40,718 nucleotides of DNA, taken from positions 1 through 40,718 of the IMG/VR virus record IMGVR_UViG_3300047321_000073; one strand, written 5' to 3'. The notes beneath the pieces are model-generated. The model ran no database searches, was not told where the DNA came from, and saw only the letters and a program-made list of their open reading frames with translations. Shown piece by piece: positions 1 through 5,860 of this stretch; the first letter of the stretch is position 1, and each line of letters opens with the position of its first letter. The DNA is from a virus. Made by a program: the position numbers and the translations under genes.

Positions 1-2
1 AG

Positions 3-353
3 GCTCCGCAGACGCTGCCGCTGACGGGGGACAACCCCATTGAGGCACGGTTCCTGAACGAGCCGGAGCATGCGGCAGCAAGCTGGAAGCAGCGTGTCTT
101 GGAAGACCACCGAGGAGAGCTGGACGAGTGGCTTGCTGACGAGAACAGCGACGCTGAGCTGACCGTGACACACGACGCGGATCTAGTCGACGTTGAGCCC
201 GCACCGCGCATGTCCCGTAAGGAAGCGAACGAGATTATCGAGAAGGGTTGGCGGCACAAGCTGAACCCGATCGAAGTTGCTTCCGCGGCTGGTCGCCACC
301 CGGCAACCGTGCGCCGGAAGTACAAGGAGCTGGACGCGGCACTGACCGCATGA
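3..353 (+). CDS. DUF2637-type membrane protein, C-terminal half (5' end lies at the other end of the window)
   Basis: The frame is open from the first complete codon and ends at TGA 351-353. The visible 116 residues are an acidic linker followed by a helix-turn-helix-like tail (about the last 45 residues, with NPIEVASAAGRHPATVRR at its core). The first bases (AGGCTCCG) repeat the last eight bases of the window. Merging the two copies continues the reading frame of the four-helix membrane protein that starts at 40278, giving about 261 residues. DUF2637 proteins of actinomycete plasmids and phages often pair a membrane domain with a C-terminal DNA-binding-like tail. The role is unknown. A terminator follows directly. 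Confidence 0.6.
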   Translation, partial: APQTLPLTGDNPIEARFLNEPEHAAASWKQRVLEDHRGELDEWLADENSDAELTVTHDADLVDVEPAPRMSRKEANEIIEKGWRHKLNPIEVASAAGRHPATVRRKYKELDAALTA

Positions 354-357
354 AAGA

Positions 358-403
358 AGCCCCGTACTGACTGCCCTAGCCGGCGGCCGGTACGGGGCTT
401 TCT
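358..403 (+). terminator. Rho-independent terminator after the DUF2637-type gene
   Basis: Perfect 10 bp arms AGCCCCGTAC (358-367) and GTACGGGGCT (390-399), with a T-rich end. It lies 5 bases after the stop codon. Confidence 0.8.
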
Positions 404-419
404 GCGTGGCCATGAAAGA

Positions 420-447
420 AGCCCTGTACGTGTCGGCGTACAGGGCT
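420..447 (-). terminator. Terminator hairpin for the minus-strand operon
   Basis: Perfect 10 bp arms AGCCCTGTAC and GTACAGGGCT around an 8-base loop. On the minus strand the stem is followed by TTCTTTC, and it lies just beyond the stop codon of the minus-strand gene ending at 461. It resembles the + strand terminator at 358-403, forming a convergent pair. Confidence 0.65.
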
Positions 448-460
448 CCGGTATCGGGGG

Positions 461-610
461 TCAGCGGGCAGTGCGGTACTTCTGCCACAGCTTCTGACCG
501 TAGGGGCAACCGCTGGTCGCCTTCGGGGCGTGCGCGCACATGTGGCAGTCGTCAGCGTGCCTCAGCCACGAGGCGTAAGCCGTCTGGACGTACTTCAGCG
601 CGGCGCTCAT
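461..610 (-). CDS. Small hypothetical protein with Cys/His pairs (49 aa)
   Basis: I do not recognise a named family. It reads from ATG (608-610) to TGA (461-463). The sequence is MSAALKYVQTAYASWLRHAD, then a cluster of C and H residues (DDCHMCAH...GCPYGQ), suggesting a small metal-binding fold. Its ATG overlaps the stop codon of the upstream minus-strand gene (ATGA), a sign of translational coupling. A terminator-like hairpin follows at 420-447. The coupling, coding-like sequence and terminator make it a credible gene despite its size. Confidence 0.6.
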   Translation of the reverse strand: MSAALKYVQTAYASWLRHADDCHMCAHAPKATSGCPYGQKLWQKYRTAR

Positions 611-774
611 CGCGTCGTCCCGTGCGGGTGGCGGCGGATCTCAACGTTGCAGTCCGATACCGCGGACATGTCGCGCAGCTCTCGCGCGTCTTCACGCTGC
701 TGGGCAAGGGCGCTACACACTTTGCAACCCGCGGTGGGCTGTGCTTCGGCGAGTACCTGACTAGGCTGTGTCAC
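607..774 (-). CDS. Small conserved-looking hypothetical protein (55 aa)
   Basis: GTG start at 772-774 is preceded on the minus strand by GGAG with a 9-base spacer. Upstream in-frame starts (to 849) exist but lack a ribosome site. The protein starts MTQPSQVLAEAQPTAGCKVC and ends with a DCNVEIRRHPHG stretch. That CxxC plus DCNxEIRRHP pattern is familiar from small Streptomyces plasmid and phage proteins, but I cannot assign a function. It is the first gene of a two-gene minus-strand operon that diverges from the GntR-type gene. Confidence 0.65.
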   Translation of the reverse strand: MTQPSQVLAEAQPTAGCKVCSALAQQREDARELRDMSAVSDCNVEIRRHPHGTTR

Positions 775-926
775 GGCGGCGCGCTCCAATCGTGTCGTCC
801 ATGCCCCCGGACCGGTCGCACGGTTGCGGGGGTTTCGTCGTTTCGTCACAGTAGCGCGGTCCGCCGTAGCGCGCCATAGATAGCTATCGGTCGACTGGCA
901 CGCAATAGCTACCTACGGTGGTGAGC
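775..926. promoter_or_regulatory. Divergent intergenic region with candidate operator
   Basis: 152 bp between the divergent minus-strand operon and the GntR-type gene. It contains the palindrome GATAGCTATC near 880-890 and a second, similar ATAGCTA box near 904. Both could bind the adjacent GntR-type regulator. No certain -10 or -35 box can be picked by eye. Confidence 0.35.
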
Positions 927-1160
927 ATGGGTGATCTTGACGACACACGCCCGAAGTGGGTACAGATCTTCGAAATTCTCAGCGCCCGAATCGGTGACGG
1001 AACGTACCCGCCGGACACGCGCATTCCGACGTCGCTACAGCTGCAAGCGGAGTTCGGCGTAGCCAACGCGACGGCTCAGAAGGTGTACAGGCGGTTGCGC
1101 GAAGACGGGCTGATCAGGACCGAACCCGGTATGGGCTCGTACGTGAAGCGGCCGGCATAG
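927..1160 (+). CDS. GntR-family winged-helix regulator, DNA-binding domain only (77 aa)
   Basis: The whole protein is a GntR winged helix: W-V-Q-I-F-E-I-L at the start, the family signature of the type YPPDTRIPTSLQLQAEFGV, then NATAQKVYRRLREDGLI and the wing GMGSYVKR. There is no effector domain, as in the short YtrA/plasmid Kor-type members. ATG 927 has GGTGG five bases upstream; GTG codons at 918 and 921 are alternatives. It lies between a divergent operon and attP-int, so control of lysogeny or of its own region is plausible. It is the only stand-alone repressor candidate in the window. Confidence 0.75.
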   Translation: MGDLDDTRPKWVQIFEILSARIGDGTYPPDTRIPTSLQLQAEFGVANATAQKVYRRLREDGLIRTEPGMGSYVKRPA

Positions 1161-1201
1161 TGGCGTTTCCGCTGGTCAGACGGCATGTGCTGGCAAGTTC
1201 C

Positions 1202-1240
1202 CCCCAACTGAGCTAACCTCAAAGTTGACTCAGTTTGGGG
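1202..1240 (+). other. attP: attP, phage attachment site (phiC31 type)
   Basis: Ungapped alignment by eye to my memory of the minimal 39 bp phiC31 attP gives about 31 identities. The outer arms CCCCAACTG and CTCAGTT...GGGG and the inner TAACCT are kept. The two bases aligned to the phiC31 central TT are CA (1220-1221). The site lies 12 bp before the integrase start. It is uninterrupted, so the molecule is not integrated. Confidence 0.85.
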
Positions 1241-1252
1241 TAACGTAGCGGC

Positions 1253-3022
1253 ATGACACACGGGGTGGTTACCGGGATGACGATTCACGCGGCAGGCTAT
1301 GACAGACAGTCGTACGCGAAGGAAAATCAAAGCGTAGCGTCACCAGCCTCACAGCGGGCAGCGAACGAGAAAGCCGCATCGGACCTTCGTCAGCGCGGCG
1401 AGGACGTCACATGGGTGGGCCACTTCTCCGAAGCCCCCGGTACGTCCGCCTTCGGTTCCGCTGAACGCCCGGAGTTCAACCGGCTGTTGGACGAGTGCCG
1501 CCGCGGACACGTCAACATGATTTTCGTCATGTACGTGAGCCGCTTCTCGCGCCTTGACCCGCTCGAAGCAATTCCTATCGTCTCCGAATTGCTCAATATC
1601 GGAGTGACGATTGTGTCCGTTACGGAAGGCACTTTCCGTAAGGGCAACATCATGGATTTGATTCACATCATCATGCGCCTTGACGCCGCGCATAACGAAA
1701 GCAAGAACAAATCCGACGCCATCCAAGGGGCTAAAGAAACGGCAAAGTCGCTTGGTGGGTATTTGGGTGGGCGACCCCCTTACGGCTTTATGATGGTGCC
1801 TCAGAATGTGCAATTGGGTAACGGGCAACACGTCACAATCCAGACCCTTCAGCATTCGACTGAGAAGCTTTCCGGGCCGCTCAAGAATGAGCCGGACGTG
1901 ATCCGCGAAATGTGGGCGCGCATTCGAAAGCACCGCGATAAACCGTTCGTCCCCGCTGGTCCCGGAGTAGGCCACCCAGGCTCCATTAGCGGCATTTGCG
2001 CATCGTTCGAGACCACGGGCGTACCGACACGAGGTAGCGCCGTAGGCAAGCTCACAGCGGGCAGCGCATGGGACCCGGCAGTTGTGAAGCGCATTCTTCG
2101 TGACCCGCGCGTTGCTGGCTTTCAGGCTGACCCCGTGTACAAGACGGACGCTGCTGGTAAGAAGACGTACACAATCACGGAGTACCGCATTAGGCGCGAC
2201 CCGGTCACCATGGCGCCGCTGACGCTCGAATGCGGAGCCATCATCCCGCCGGACGAGTGGCACGACTTGCAAGGGTGGTTGGACGGCAGGGGGCGCGGCA
2301 AGGGGCTGAGCCGGGGGCAGGCGCTGCTGTCCGCTATGGGGCGGCTGTACTGCGAGTGCGGGGCGAACGGCTCAGGACACAAGGCCGGCAGCGTCGGAGC
2401 AACCTACAGGTGTATGCGGCGAAAGAAGCTTCCCGGACGGCACGAAGGCGGCAACACGATCGGCATGGCGGCGCTGGATCAGTACGTTGCCGGCCGCATC
2501 ATGGCGCGCATCGGTGCCGCGGACCACGAGGACGAAGCCACCCTAGCCATGCTGTGGGAAGCCACACGGCGCTTCGGCAAGCTCACAGAAGCCCCTGAGA
2601 CGACGGGTGAGCGCGCGTCCCTCCTGTCTGAACGGCACGACGCACTAGGCGCGTTGGAAGACCTGTACGAGGACCGTGCGGCCGGCGGGTATGGCGGGGC
2701 GATCGGGCGTAAGCACTTCCTGAAGGCTGAGGCAGCGGCAACGCTCCGGCTACAGGGTGCGGAAGAACGGCTAGCGGAGTTGGACGAAGCGCAAAACCCG
2801 GTCATGCCGATCGGTGAGTGGCTGGGTGAGCCTGGCACCGACCCGACCGGGCCCGACTCGTGGTGGGGGCGCAGCGGCATCCCGGAGCGACGGGCGTTCG
2901 TGGCGATCTTCGTTGACCGCATAGAAATCATGCGGAACCCGGCGGCAGGGGCGCAGACACCCGTGGAGAAGCGCGTCAGGATCACGTGGGCGACGCCGGA
3001 AGAGGACGAAGCGGCGGCGTAG
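1253..3022 (+). CDS. int: Large serine integrase, phiC31 type (589 aa)
   Basis: It recombines attP with a host attB to integrate the phage, and with the RDF catalyses excision. The start MT-GVVTG matches the N-terminus of phiC31 Int, which fixes ATG 1253. The resolvase domain (about residues 12-170) carries the catalytic serine in YDRQS (Ser20) and SRFSRL. The recombinase domain follows with GRPPYGF and WDPAVVKRILRDPR. A zinc ribbon begins near residue 365 (CECG, then a later C) and a coiled-coil region lies at about 440-520. The length is close to phiC31 Int (about 605). attP is immediately upstream and a terminator follows. Confidence 0.97.
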   Translation: MTHGVVTGMTIHAAGYDRQSYAKENQSVASPASQRAANEKAASDLRQRGEDVTWVGHFSEAPGTSAFGSAERPEFNRLLDECRRGHVNMIFVMYVSRFSRLDPLEAIPIVSELLNIGVTIVSVTEGTFRKGNIMDLIHIIMRLDAAHNESKNKSDAIQGAKETAKSLGGYLGGRPPYGFMMVPQNVQLGNGQHVTIQTLQHSTEKLSGPLKNEPDVIREMWARIRKHRDKPFVPAGPGVGHPGSISGICASFETTGVPTRGSAVGKLTAGSAWDPAVVKRILRDPRVAGFQADPVYKTDAAGKKTYTITEYRIRRDPVTMAPLTLECGAIIPPDEWHDLQGWLDGRGRGKGLSRGQALLSAMGRLYCECGANGSGHKAGSVGATYRCMRRKKLPGRHEGGNTIGMAALDQYVAGRIMARIGAADHEDEATLAMLWEATRRFGKLTEAPETTGERASLLSERHDALGALEDLYEDRAAGGYGGAIGRKHFLKAEAAATLRLQGAEERLAELDEAQNPVMPIGEWLGEPGTDPTGPDSWWGRSGIPERRAFVAIFVDRIEIMRNPAAGAQTPVEKRVRITWATPEEDEAAA

Positions 3023-3030
3023 GCACAGCG

Positions 3031-3066
3031 AAGGGGCGCCGGTCAACGCGACTGAGCGCCCTTTTT
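3031..3066 (+). terminator. Terminator after int
   Basis: GGGCGC / GCGCCC stem followed by TTTTT, starting about 10 bases after the int stop codon. Confidence 0.75.
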
Positions 3067-3136
3067 GCCTGACTTCAGATCGTTAGTTTGCCTAACTACA
3101 TGTTCCTGCGTCACCACAGCGGGAAGGGGCACCCCG

Positions 3137-3244
3137 TCTGACCTGCACTTAGTGATGCTGTGACGCTGTGACTTATTTTTTGAATTCACATCAACACATA
3201 TAGAGAGCAATCCAGATTTTGAGCACGTTCGTCACAGCGTCACC
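3137..3244 (+). repeat. Duplicated 108 bp AT-rich element, copy 1 (iteron-like, inverted-repeat bounded)
   Basis: Matches 25543-25650 with 7 mismatches and no gaps by my count. The core 3160-3243 is bounded by perfect 13 bp inverted repeats, GTGACGCTGTGAC and GTCACAGCGTCAC. The left arm continues outward as a third GTGAT box with an 8 bp period. The 58 bp centre is only about one third G+C, in a strongly GC-rich genome. It lies in a gene-free stretch, 48 bp ahead of an early-promoter-like motif. It could be a replication origin, or a regulator-binding element. Confidence 0.85.
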
Positions 3245-3291
3245 GCCCGGCTTCTGTCGCGACGAACCCGCCGGCTACCCGCTGACCCCTA

Positions 3292-3307
3292 GTCACCGAC
3301 TCCCTTC
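3292..3307 (+). promoter_or_regulatory. Early-promoter-like motif, copy 1
   Basis: GTCACCGACTCCCTTC, preceded by A. It lies about 48 bp after the AT-rich repeat and upstream of the tRNA cluster, so it would drive the tRNA/HNH segment. This is the only copy with no protein gene shortly downstream. Confidence 0.6.
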
Positions 3308-3418
3308 ATATAGGTAGCAGGGAAACGCGCCGCGCATACAGCACCTATCAGGTTCGGCGGACAGAGCGCGTGCCCCCTGTTGTCGGTTGCTCCCCACGGG
3401 TTGAGCGGCCGGCACTTG

Positions 3419-3507
3419 CGTACGCGGTGTGGTGGCTATTGGTGTGGCCAACCCGGGATAGCGTCCCGCGCGTGGAGACATGACCGGTTCGATTCCGGCC
3501 CGTACGC
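3419..3507 (+). tRNA. tRNA-like sequence with long variable arm, probably degenerate
   Basis: The ends CGTACGC and CCGTACG can form an acceptor stem with a mismatch. There is a T arm around TTCGATT with CCGG/CCGG pairing, a class II-like variable arm (CGTG-GAGA-CATG) and a D-like hairpin (TGGC...GCCA). The anticodon stem CGGG/CCCG closes the loop ATAGCGT. Too many bases lie between acceptor and D arm, and the anticodon does not fit a class II tRNA. It is either a decayed tRNA or one I fold incorrectly. Confidence 0.35.
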
Positions 3508-3543
3508 CTAGCGGCCCCTTGCGCGCATTGGGGCTGCACTGCG

Positions 3544-3581
3544 GCGCTTCGCCTAGGTCATTGACCACTTCAGCGAAGCGC
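3544..3581 (+). other. Hairpin between tRNA-like sequence and tRNA-Leu
   Basis: Perfect 9 bp arms GCGCTTCGC and GCGAAGCGC around a 20-base loop, ending five bases before tRNA-Leu. It may be a processing signal in the tRNA transcript. No T-run follows, so it is not a typical terminator. Confidence 0.4.
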
Positions 3582-3585
3582 CTGC

Positions 3586-3664
3586 CCGCTGTTGGTGGAA
3601 TGGTAGACACGTCCGGCTTAGGCCCGGATGCTTCGGCATGGGGGTTCGAATCCCTCACAGCGGA
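3586..3664 (+). tRNA. tRNA-Leu(UAG)
   Basis: Acceptor CCGCTGT/ACAGCGG pairs perfectly, with A73. The anticodon arm is TCCGG-CTTAGGC-CCGGA, giving anticodon TAG, which reads CTA. There is a long variable arm TGC-TTCG-GCA as expected for Leu, and T arm GGGGG-TTCGAAT-CCCTC. CCA is not encoded. CTA is rare in Streptomyces but common in this phage's late genes. Confidence 0.93.
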
Positions 3665-3726
3665 CGAGCGCAAGCGCGGACAGGACGAGCCTTCACACGG
3701 CTGGTGACCTACGCGTGAGCGCGAAT

Positions 3727-3801
3727 GTGGGTATGGCGCAGGTTGGTCAGCGCGCTCCGTTTGGGACGGAGAGGACGTGGGTTCGAATCCCGCTGCCCGC
3801 A
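3727..3801 (+). tRNA. tRNA-Pro(UGG)
   Basis: Acceptor GTGGGTA/TGCCCGC with two G-T pairs, D arm GCGC...GCGC with GG in the loop, anticodon arm CTCCG-TTTGGGA-CGGAG (anticodon TGG, reading CCA and possibly other CCN), and T arm GTGGG-TTCGAAT-CCCGC. CCA is not encoded. A palindromic operator starts seven bases downstream. Confidence 0.92.
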
Positions 3802-3807
3802 CAACCT

Positions 3808-3820
3808 ACTCACGGTGAGC
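3808..3820. promoter_or_regulatory. Palindromic operator-like site 1
   Basis: ACTCACGGTGAGC, one mismatch from the ACTCAC-N-GTGAGT consensus, between tRNA-Pro and the first HNH gene. Confidence 0.6.
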
Positions 3821-3835
3821 ACCTTCGGAGGCAGC

Positions 3836-4177
3836 ATGCGCACACGGTGCATTGACTGCCGTCTGCCGGCGACTCACAGGGGCCGTTGCGCGGCTCATCA
3901 CAGCGCGTTCGGGGAGCGCCGCTCAGTGCGGGCTCATCGTGCTCAGCGAATTGCCTTGTTTCGTGGCCAAAATGCCGCCGCTAGCTTGCGTTTTTCGTTG
4001 CGTGAAGCTGAATTTGGCGTGTGCGCGGCCTGTTTTGGCACCTTTCCGCTGGGCGCTGTCGACGTTGATCACATCGTGCCCCTGTCGAAGGGTGGCGCTG
4101 ACGTGGCCGGCAATGTGCAGGTGCTGTGCAAGGCGTGTCACCGGGTGAAGACGCGGGAGGACATGAGGCGTGGCTAG
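3836..4177 (+). CDS. HNH endonuclease 1 (113 aa)
   Basis: HNH nicking or cleaving endonuclease. The catalytic core is DVDHIVPLSKGGADVAGN (about residues 79-96) followed by VLCKACH. An N-terminal CxxC (CIDC) and a CAAC pair suggest two zinc sites. ATG 3836 has GGAGG four bases upstream; longer readings would run into tRNA-Pro. It lies upstream of the terminase with two further HNH genes. In many cos phages an HNH protein near the terminase helps cut cos, so this one could be packaging-related or a homing enzyme. Confidence 0.88.
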   Translation: MRTRCIDCRLPATHRGRCAAHHSAFGERRSVRAHRAQRIALFRGQNAAASLRFSLREAEFGVCAACFGTFPLGAVDVDHIVPLSKGGADVAGNVQVLCKACHRVKTREDMRRG

Positions 4178-4535
4178 GCGTGCGATGAGCGTGTGCCCTA
4201 CCCCAGGTTGCCCCGTGCTGACCCCTGGTGGGCGCTGTGGTGAGTGTGTGGCTAAGGCTCAGGCTCGCCGGCGTGGCCCTAAGAGGAATGGCTATGGCAC
4301 GTCATGGCAGCGCACTAGGCGAGCGTTCCTGAGGGAGCATCCATGGTGTGAGTGTGCTGAGTGCATGGCGCTGTCACCCATGCTGAGACCTGTTGCCACT
4401 GAGGTGAACCACATTGACGGGCTCGGGCCACTAGGTCCGCGCGGTCATGACTGGTCGAACCTTCAGGCTATGACGAAGGCTCATCACTCGCGTCTCACTG
4501 CGCGCGAACAACCGGGCGGCTGGAACGACCGCTAG
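4170..4535 (+). CDS. HNH endonuclease 2 (121 aa)
   Basis: HNH-type endonuclease. The N-terminus carries a CxxxxC...CxxC zinc motif (VCPTPGCP, GRCGEC). The middle has the RNGYGTSWQRTRRAFLREHP pattern typical of phage HNH proteins near terminase, and the core is VNHIDGLGP...NLQAMTKAHHSRLT. GTG 4170 overlaps the end of the preceding HNH gene by 8 bases. The YGTSWQR...HP...C..C layout is the form usually found beside terminase small subunits, so it is my preferred candidate for the packaging-linked HNH. Confidence 0.88.
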   Translation: MARRAMSVCPTPGCPVLTPGGRCGECVAKAQARRRGPKRNGYGTSWQRTRRAFLREHPWCECAECMALSPMLRPVATEVNHIDGLGPLGPRGHDWSNLQAMTKAHHSRLTAREQPGGWNDR

Positions 4536-4550
4536 TCACCGACTCCCTTC
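4535..4550 (+). promoter_or_regulatory. Early-promoter-like motif, copy 2
   Basis: GTCACCGACTCCCTTC. Its first base is the last base of the stop codon of HNH gene 2. It is followed by a GTAGTC/GACTAC hairpin (4551-4569) and then HNH gene 3. Confidence 0.65.
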
Positions 4551-4582
4551 GTAGTCCTCAAAAGACTACTTAGGGGGCCGCT

Positions 4583-5230
4583 GTGCGTCTGTGTTCGGTT
4601 GACGGCTGTGAGGGTACGCACCGCGCTCGCGGGCTGTGCTCCAAGCATTGGAAGCAGGAATACGGCACGGCTACCCGCTATGCGATCACGTGCGAGTGGT
4701 GCGGCGCTGAGCACATGTCGGCACGCAAGACAGGCTATGCGTGTAGCACTGAGCATCGCGGGTGGTTGGACACGTACCGCAGCGGCAAGCCCGCGTCATG
4801 TGGGTTGTCTACTGATCACCCCGCTAGGAAGCTCCAGTACCTGCGCGAGCGTTGGCCGGTATGCAAGGTGTCATTCAAGGCGTGTGTGGTGTGCGGTAAG
4901 GCGTACCGGGTACAGGGTCGCGCATTGACGTGCCCTGGTGTGTGCCGTGACACGCTGGATAGGGATATCCGTAGAGACGCTGAGCACAGGCGAAGGGCGC
5001 GAGAGCGTGCGGCGTTCGTTGCCCCTGTGCGACGCAGTGAGATCTACAAGCGTGACGGTTACATGTGCCGGCTGTGTGGTGATCCGATGATGATGGGTCA
5101 GGCTGTGCCGCATCCCAAGGCCCCGACGATTGACCACGTGATACCGCTTGCCAAAGGCGGAACGCATGAGCCGGCCAACGTACAGGCTGCGCACTTCCTG
5201 TGCAACTCGATCAAGGGCGACAGGCACTGA
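4583..5230 (+). CDS. HNH endonuclease 3 (215 aa)
   Basis: GTG start with AGGGGG five bases upstream. The protein is a string of zinc-binding modules: CSVDGC...CSKH at the N-terminus, CEWC, CVVC...CPGVC, then a C-terminal HNH domain with YKRDGYMCRLCGDPM and TIDHVIPLAKGGTHEPANVQ, LCN and KGDR. It has its own early-promoter-like motif, unlike HNH 1 and 2, which fits an independently acquired homing-type gene. It is the last gene before the terminase. Confidence 0.9.
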   Translation: MRLCSVDGCEGTHRARGLCSKHWKQEYGTATRYAITCEWCGAEHMSARKTGYACSTEHRGWLDTYRSGKPASCGLSTDHPARKLQYLRERWPVCKVSFKACVVCGKAYRVQGRALTCPGVCRDTLDRDIRRDAEHRRRARERAAFVAPVRRSEIYKRDGYMCRLCGDPMMMGQAVPHPKAPTIDHVIPLAKGGTHEPANVQAAHFLCNSIKGDRH

Positions 5231-5398
5231 GTTTGCACATGTGACGCACCCCCCCAGGGGCATGACCCCTGCCGGCCCCGGGGGTGAAGAGCGCGGGGGA
5301 GGTCGCTCGGGGGTCTGCCCGGTTCAAAGACTGCTACAAGCCATGGTACAAAGCGCCGGCGCTTTGCACTGCAAACAAGCGAATGGAGGTGACGACCC
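5231..5398 (+). other. Gene-free gap before terminase: candidate cos and late promoter region
   Basis: 168 bp between HNH 3 and the terminase small subunit. It holds G/C-rich inverted repeats (near 5246-5285), and a perfect 18 bp palindrome CAAAGCGCCGGCGCTTTG (5349-5366) overlapping a second one, TTTGCACTGCAAA (5363-5375). phiC31-type phages have cos ends and a major late promoter near the terminase, so both are plausible here. I cannot identify the nick sites. Confidence 0.4.
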
Positions 5399-5860
5399 AT
5401 GTCACGAGGCGGAGCACGCGCACGGTCCGGGCCGGCGCCGACGTCGCAGGAGCGCAGCCACAAGGCAGATGCGGCCGGCTGGGTGACCCTTCCCGCGGAC
5501 GGACGAGACGGCTACGAGCCGGCGTTCCCTCTGGCTGACCCGTCACCGCGCGAGATGGACCTATGGGCGCGCCTGTGGGAGACACCCCAGGCCACCATGT
5601 GGGAGCAACTTCACCAAGAGTTCGAAGTCGCGTCGTATGTGCGCTTGCTCGTCCGCGCTGAATCGCCGCGCTCCTCTTCGATCATCTGGTCTACGGTCAA
5701 GCAATTTGCCGAATCGCTGGGGCTGAGTGTCAGCGGTATGCAGCGCAACAAGTGGACCATTGCGCCGGCGGGTCAGGATGATGACGAGTCGTCAACCCTG
5801 CCCGCTGCCTCTCCTGTCGCTTCCCTGACTGCCCGTCTGAAGGCGGTTGCGGATGGGTGA
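5399..5860 (+). CDS. terS: Terminase small subunit (153 aa)
   Basis: DNA-recognition subunit of the packaging motor. It follows the pattern of actinophage small terminases: basic Gly/Arg N-terminus (SRGGARARSGPAP), W-V-TLPADGR, then WARLWETPQATMWEQ, EVASYVRLLVRAE, and a C-terminal LGLS...RNKW motif. ATG 5399 is preceded by GGAGGTGA. Its stop codon overlaps the large subunit start, so the two are translationally coupled. Confidence 0.88.
   Translation: MSRGGARARSGPAPTSQERSHKADAAGWVTLPADGRDGYEPAFPLADPSPREMDLWARLWETPQATMWEQLHQEFEVASYVRLLVRAESPRSSSIIWSTVKQFAESLGLSVSGMQRNKWTIAPAGQDDDESSTLPAASPVASLTARLKAVADG

Noticed and set aside
406-879. 157-codon + strand open frame
   Set aside because: Overlaps the coupled minus-strand operon; Arg/Ser-rich product without a ribosome site.
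3160-3244. AT-rich inverted-repeat element as an insertion sequence
   Set aside because: No transposase, no visible target duplication, and the only second copy has the same orientation and the same relation to an early motif. A MITE is not excluded but has less support.
3293-3802. 169-codon minus-strand open frame over the tRNA cluster
   Set aside because: Its sequence is the familiar artefact of translating tRNA genes in reverse (FEPTSS, RDSNPH, GIEPV segments).
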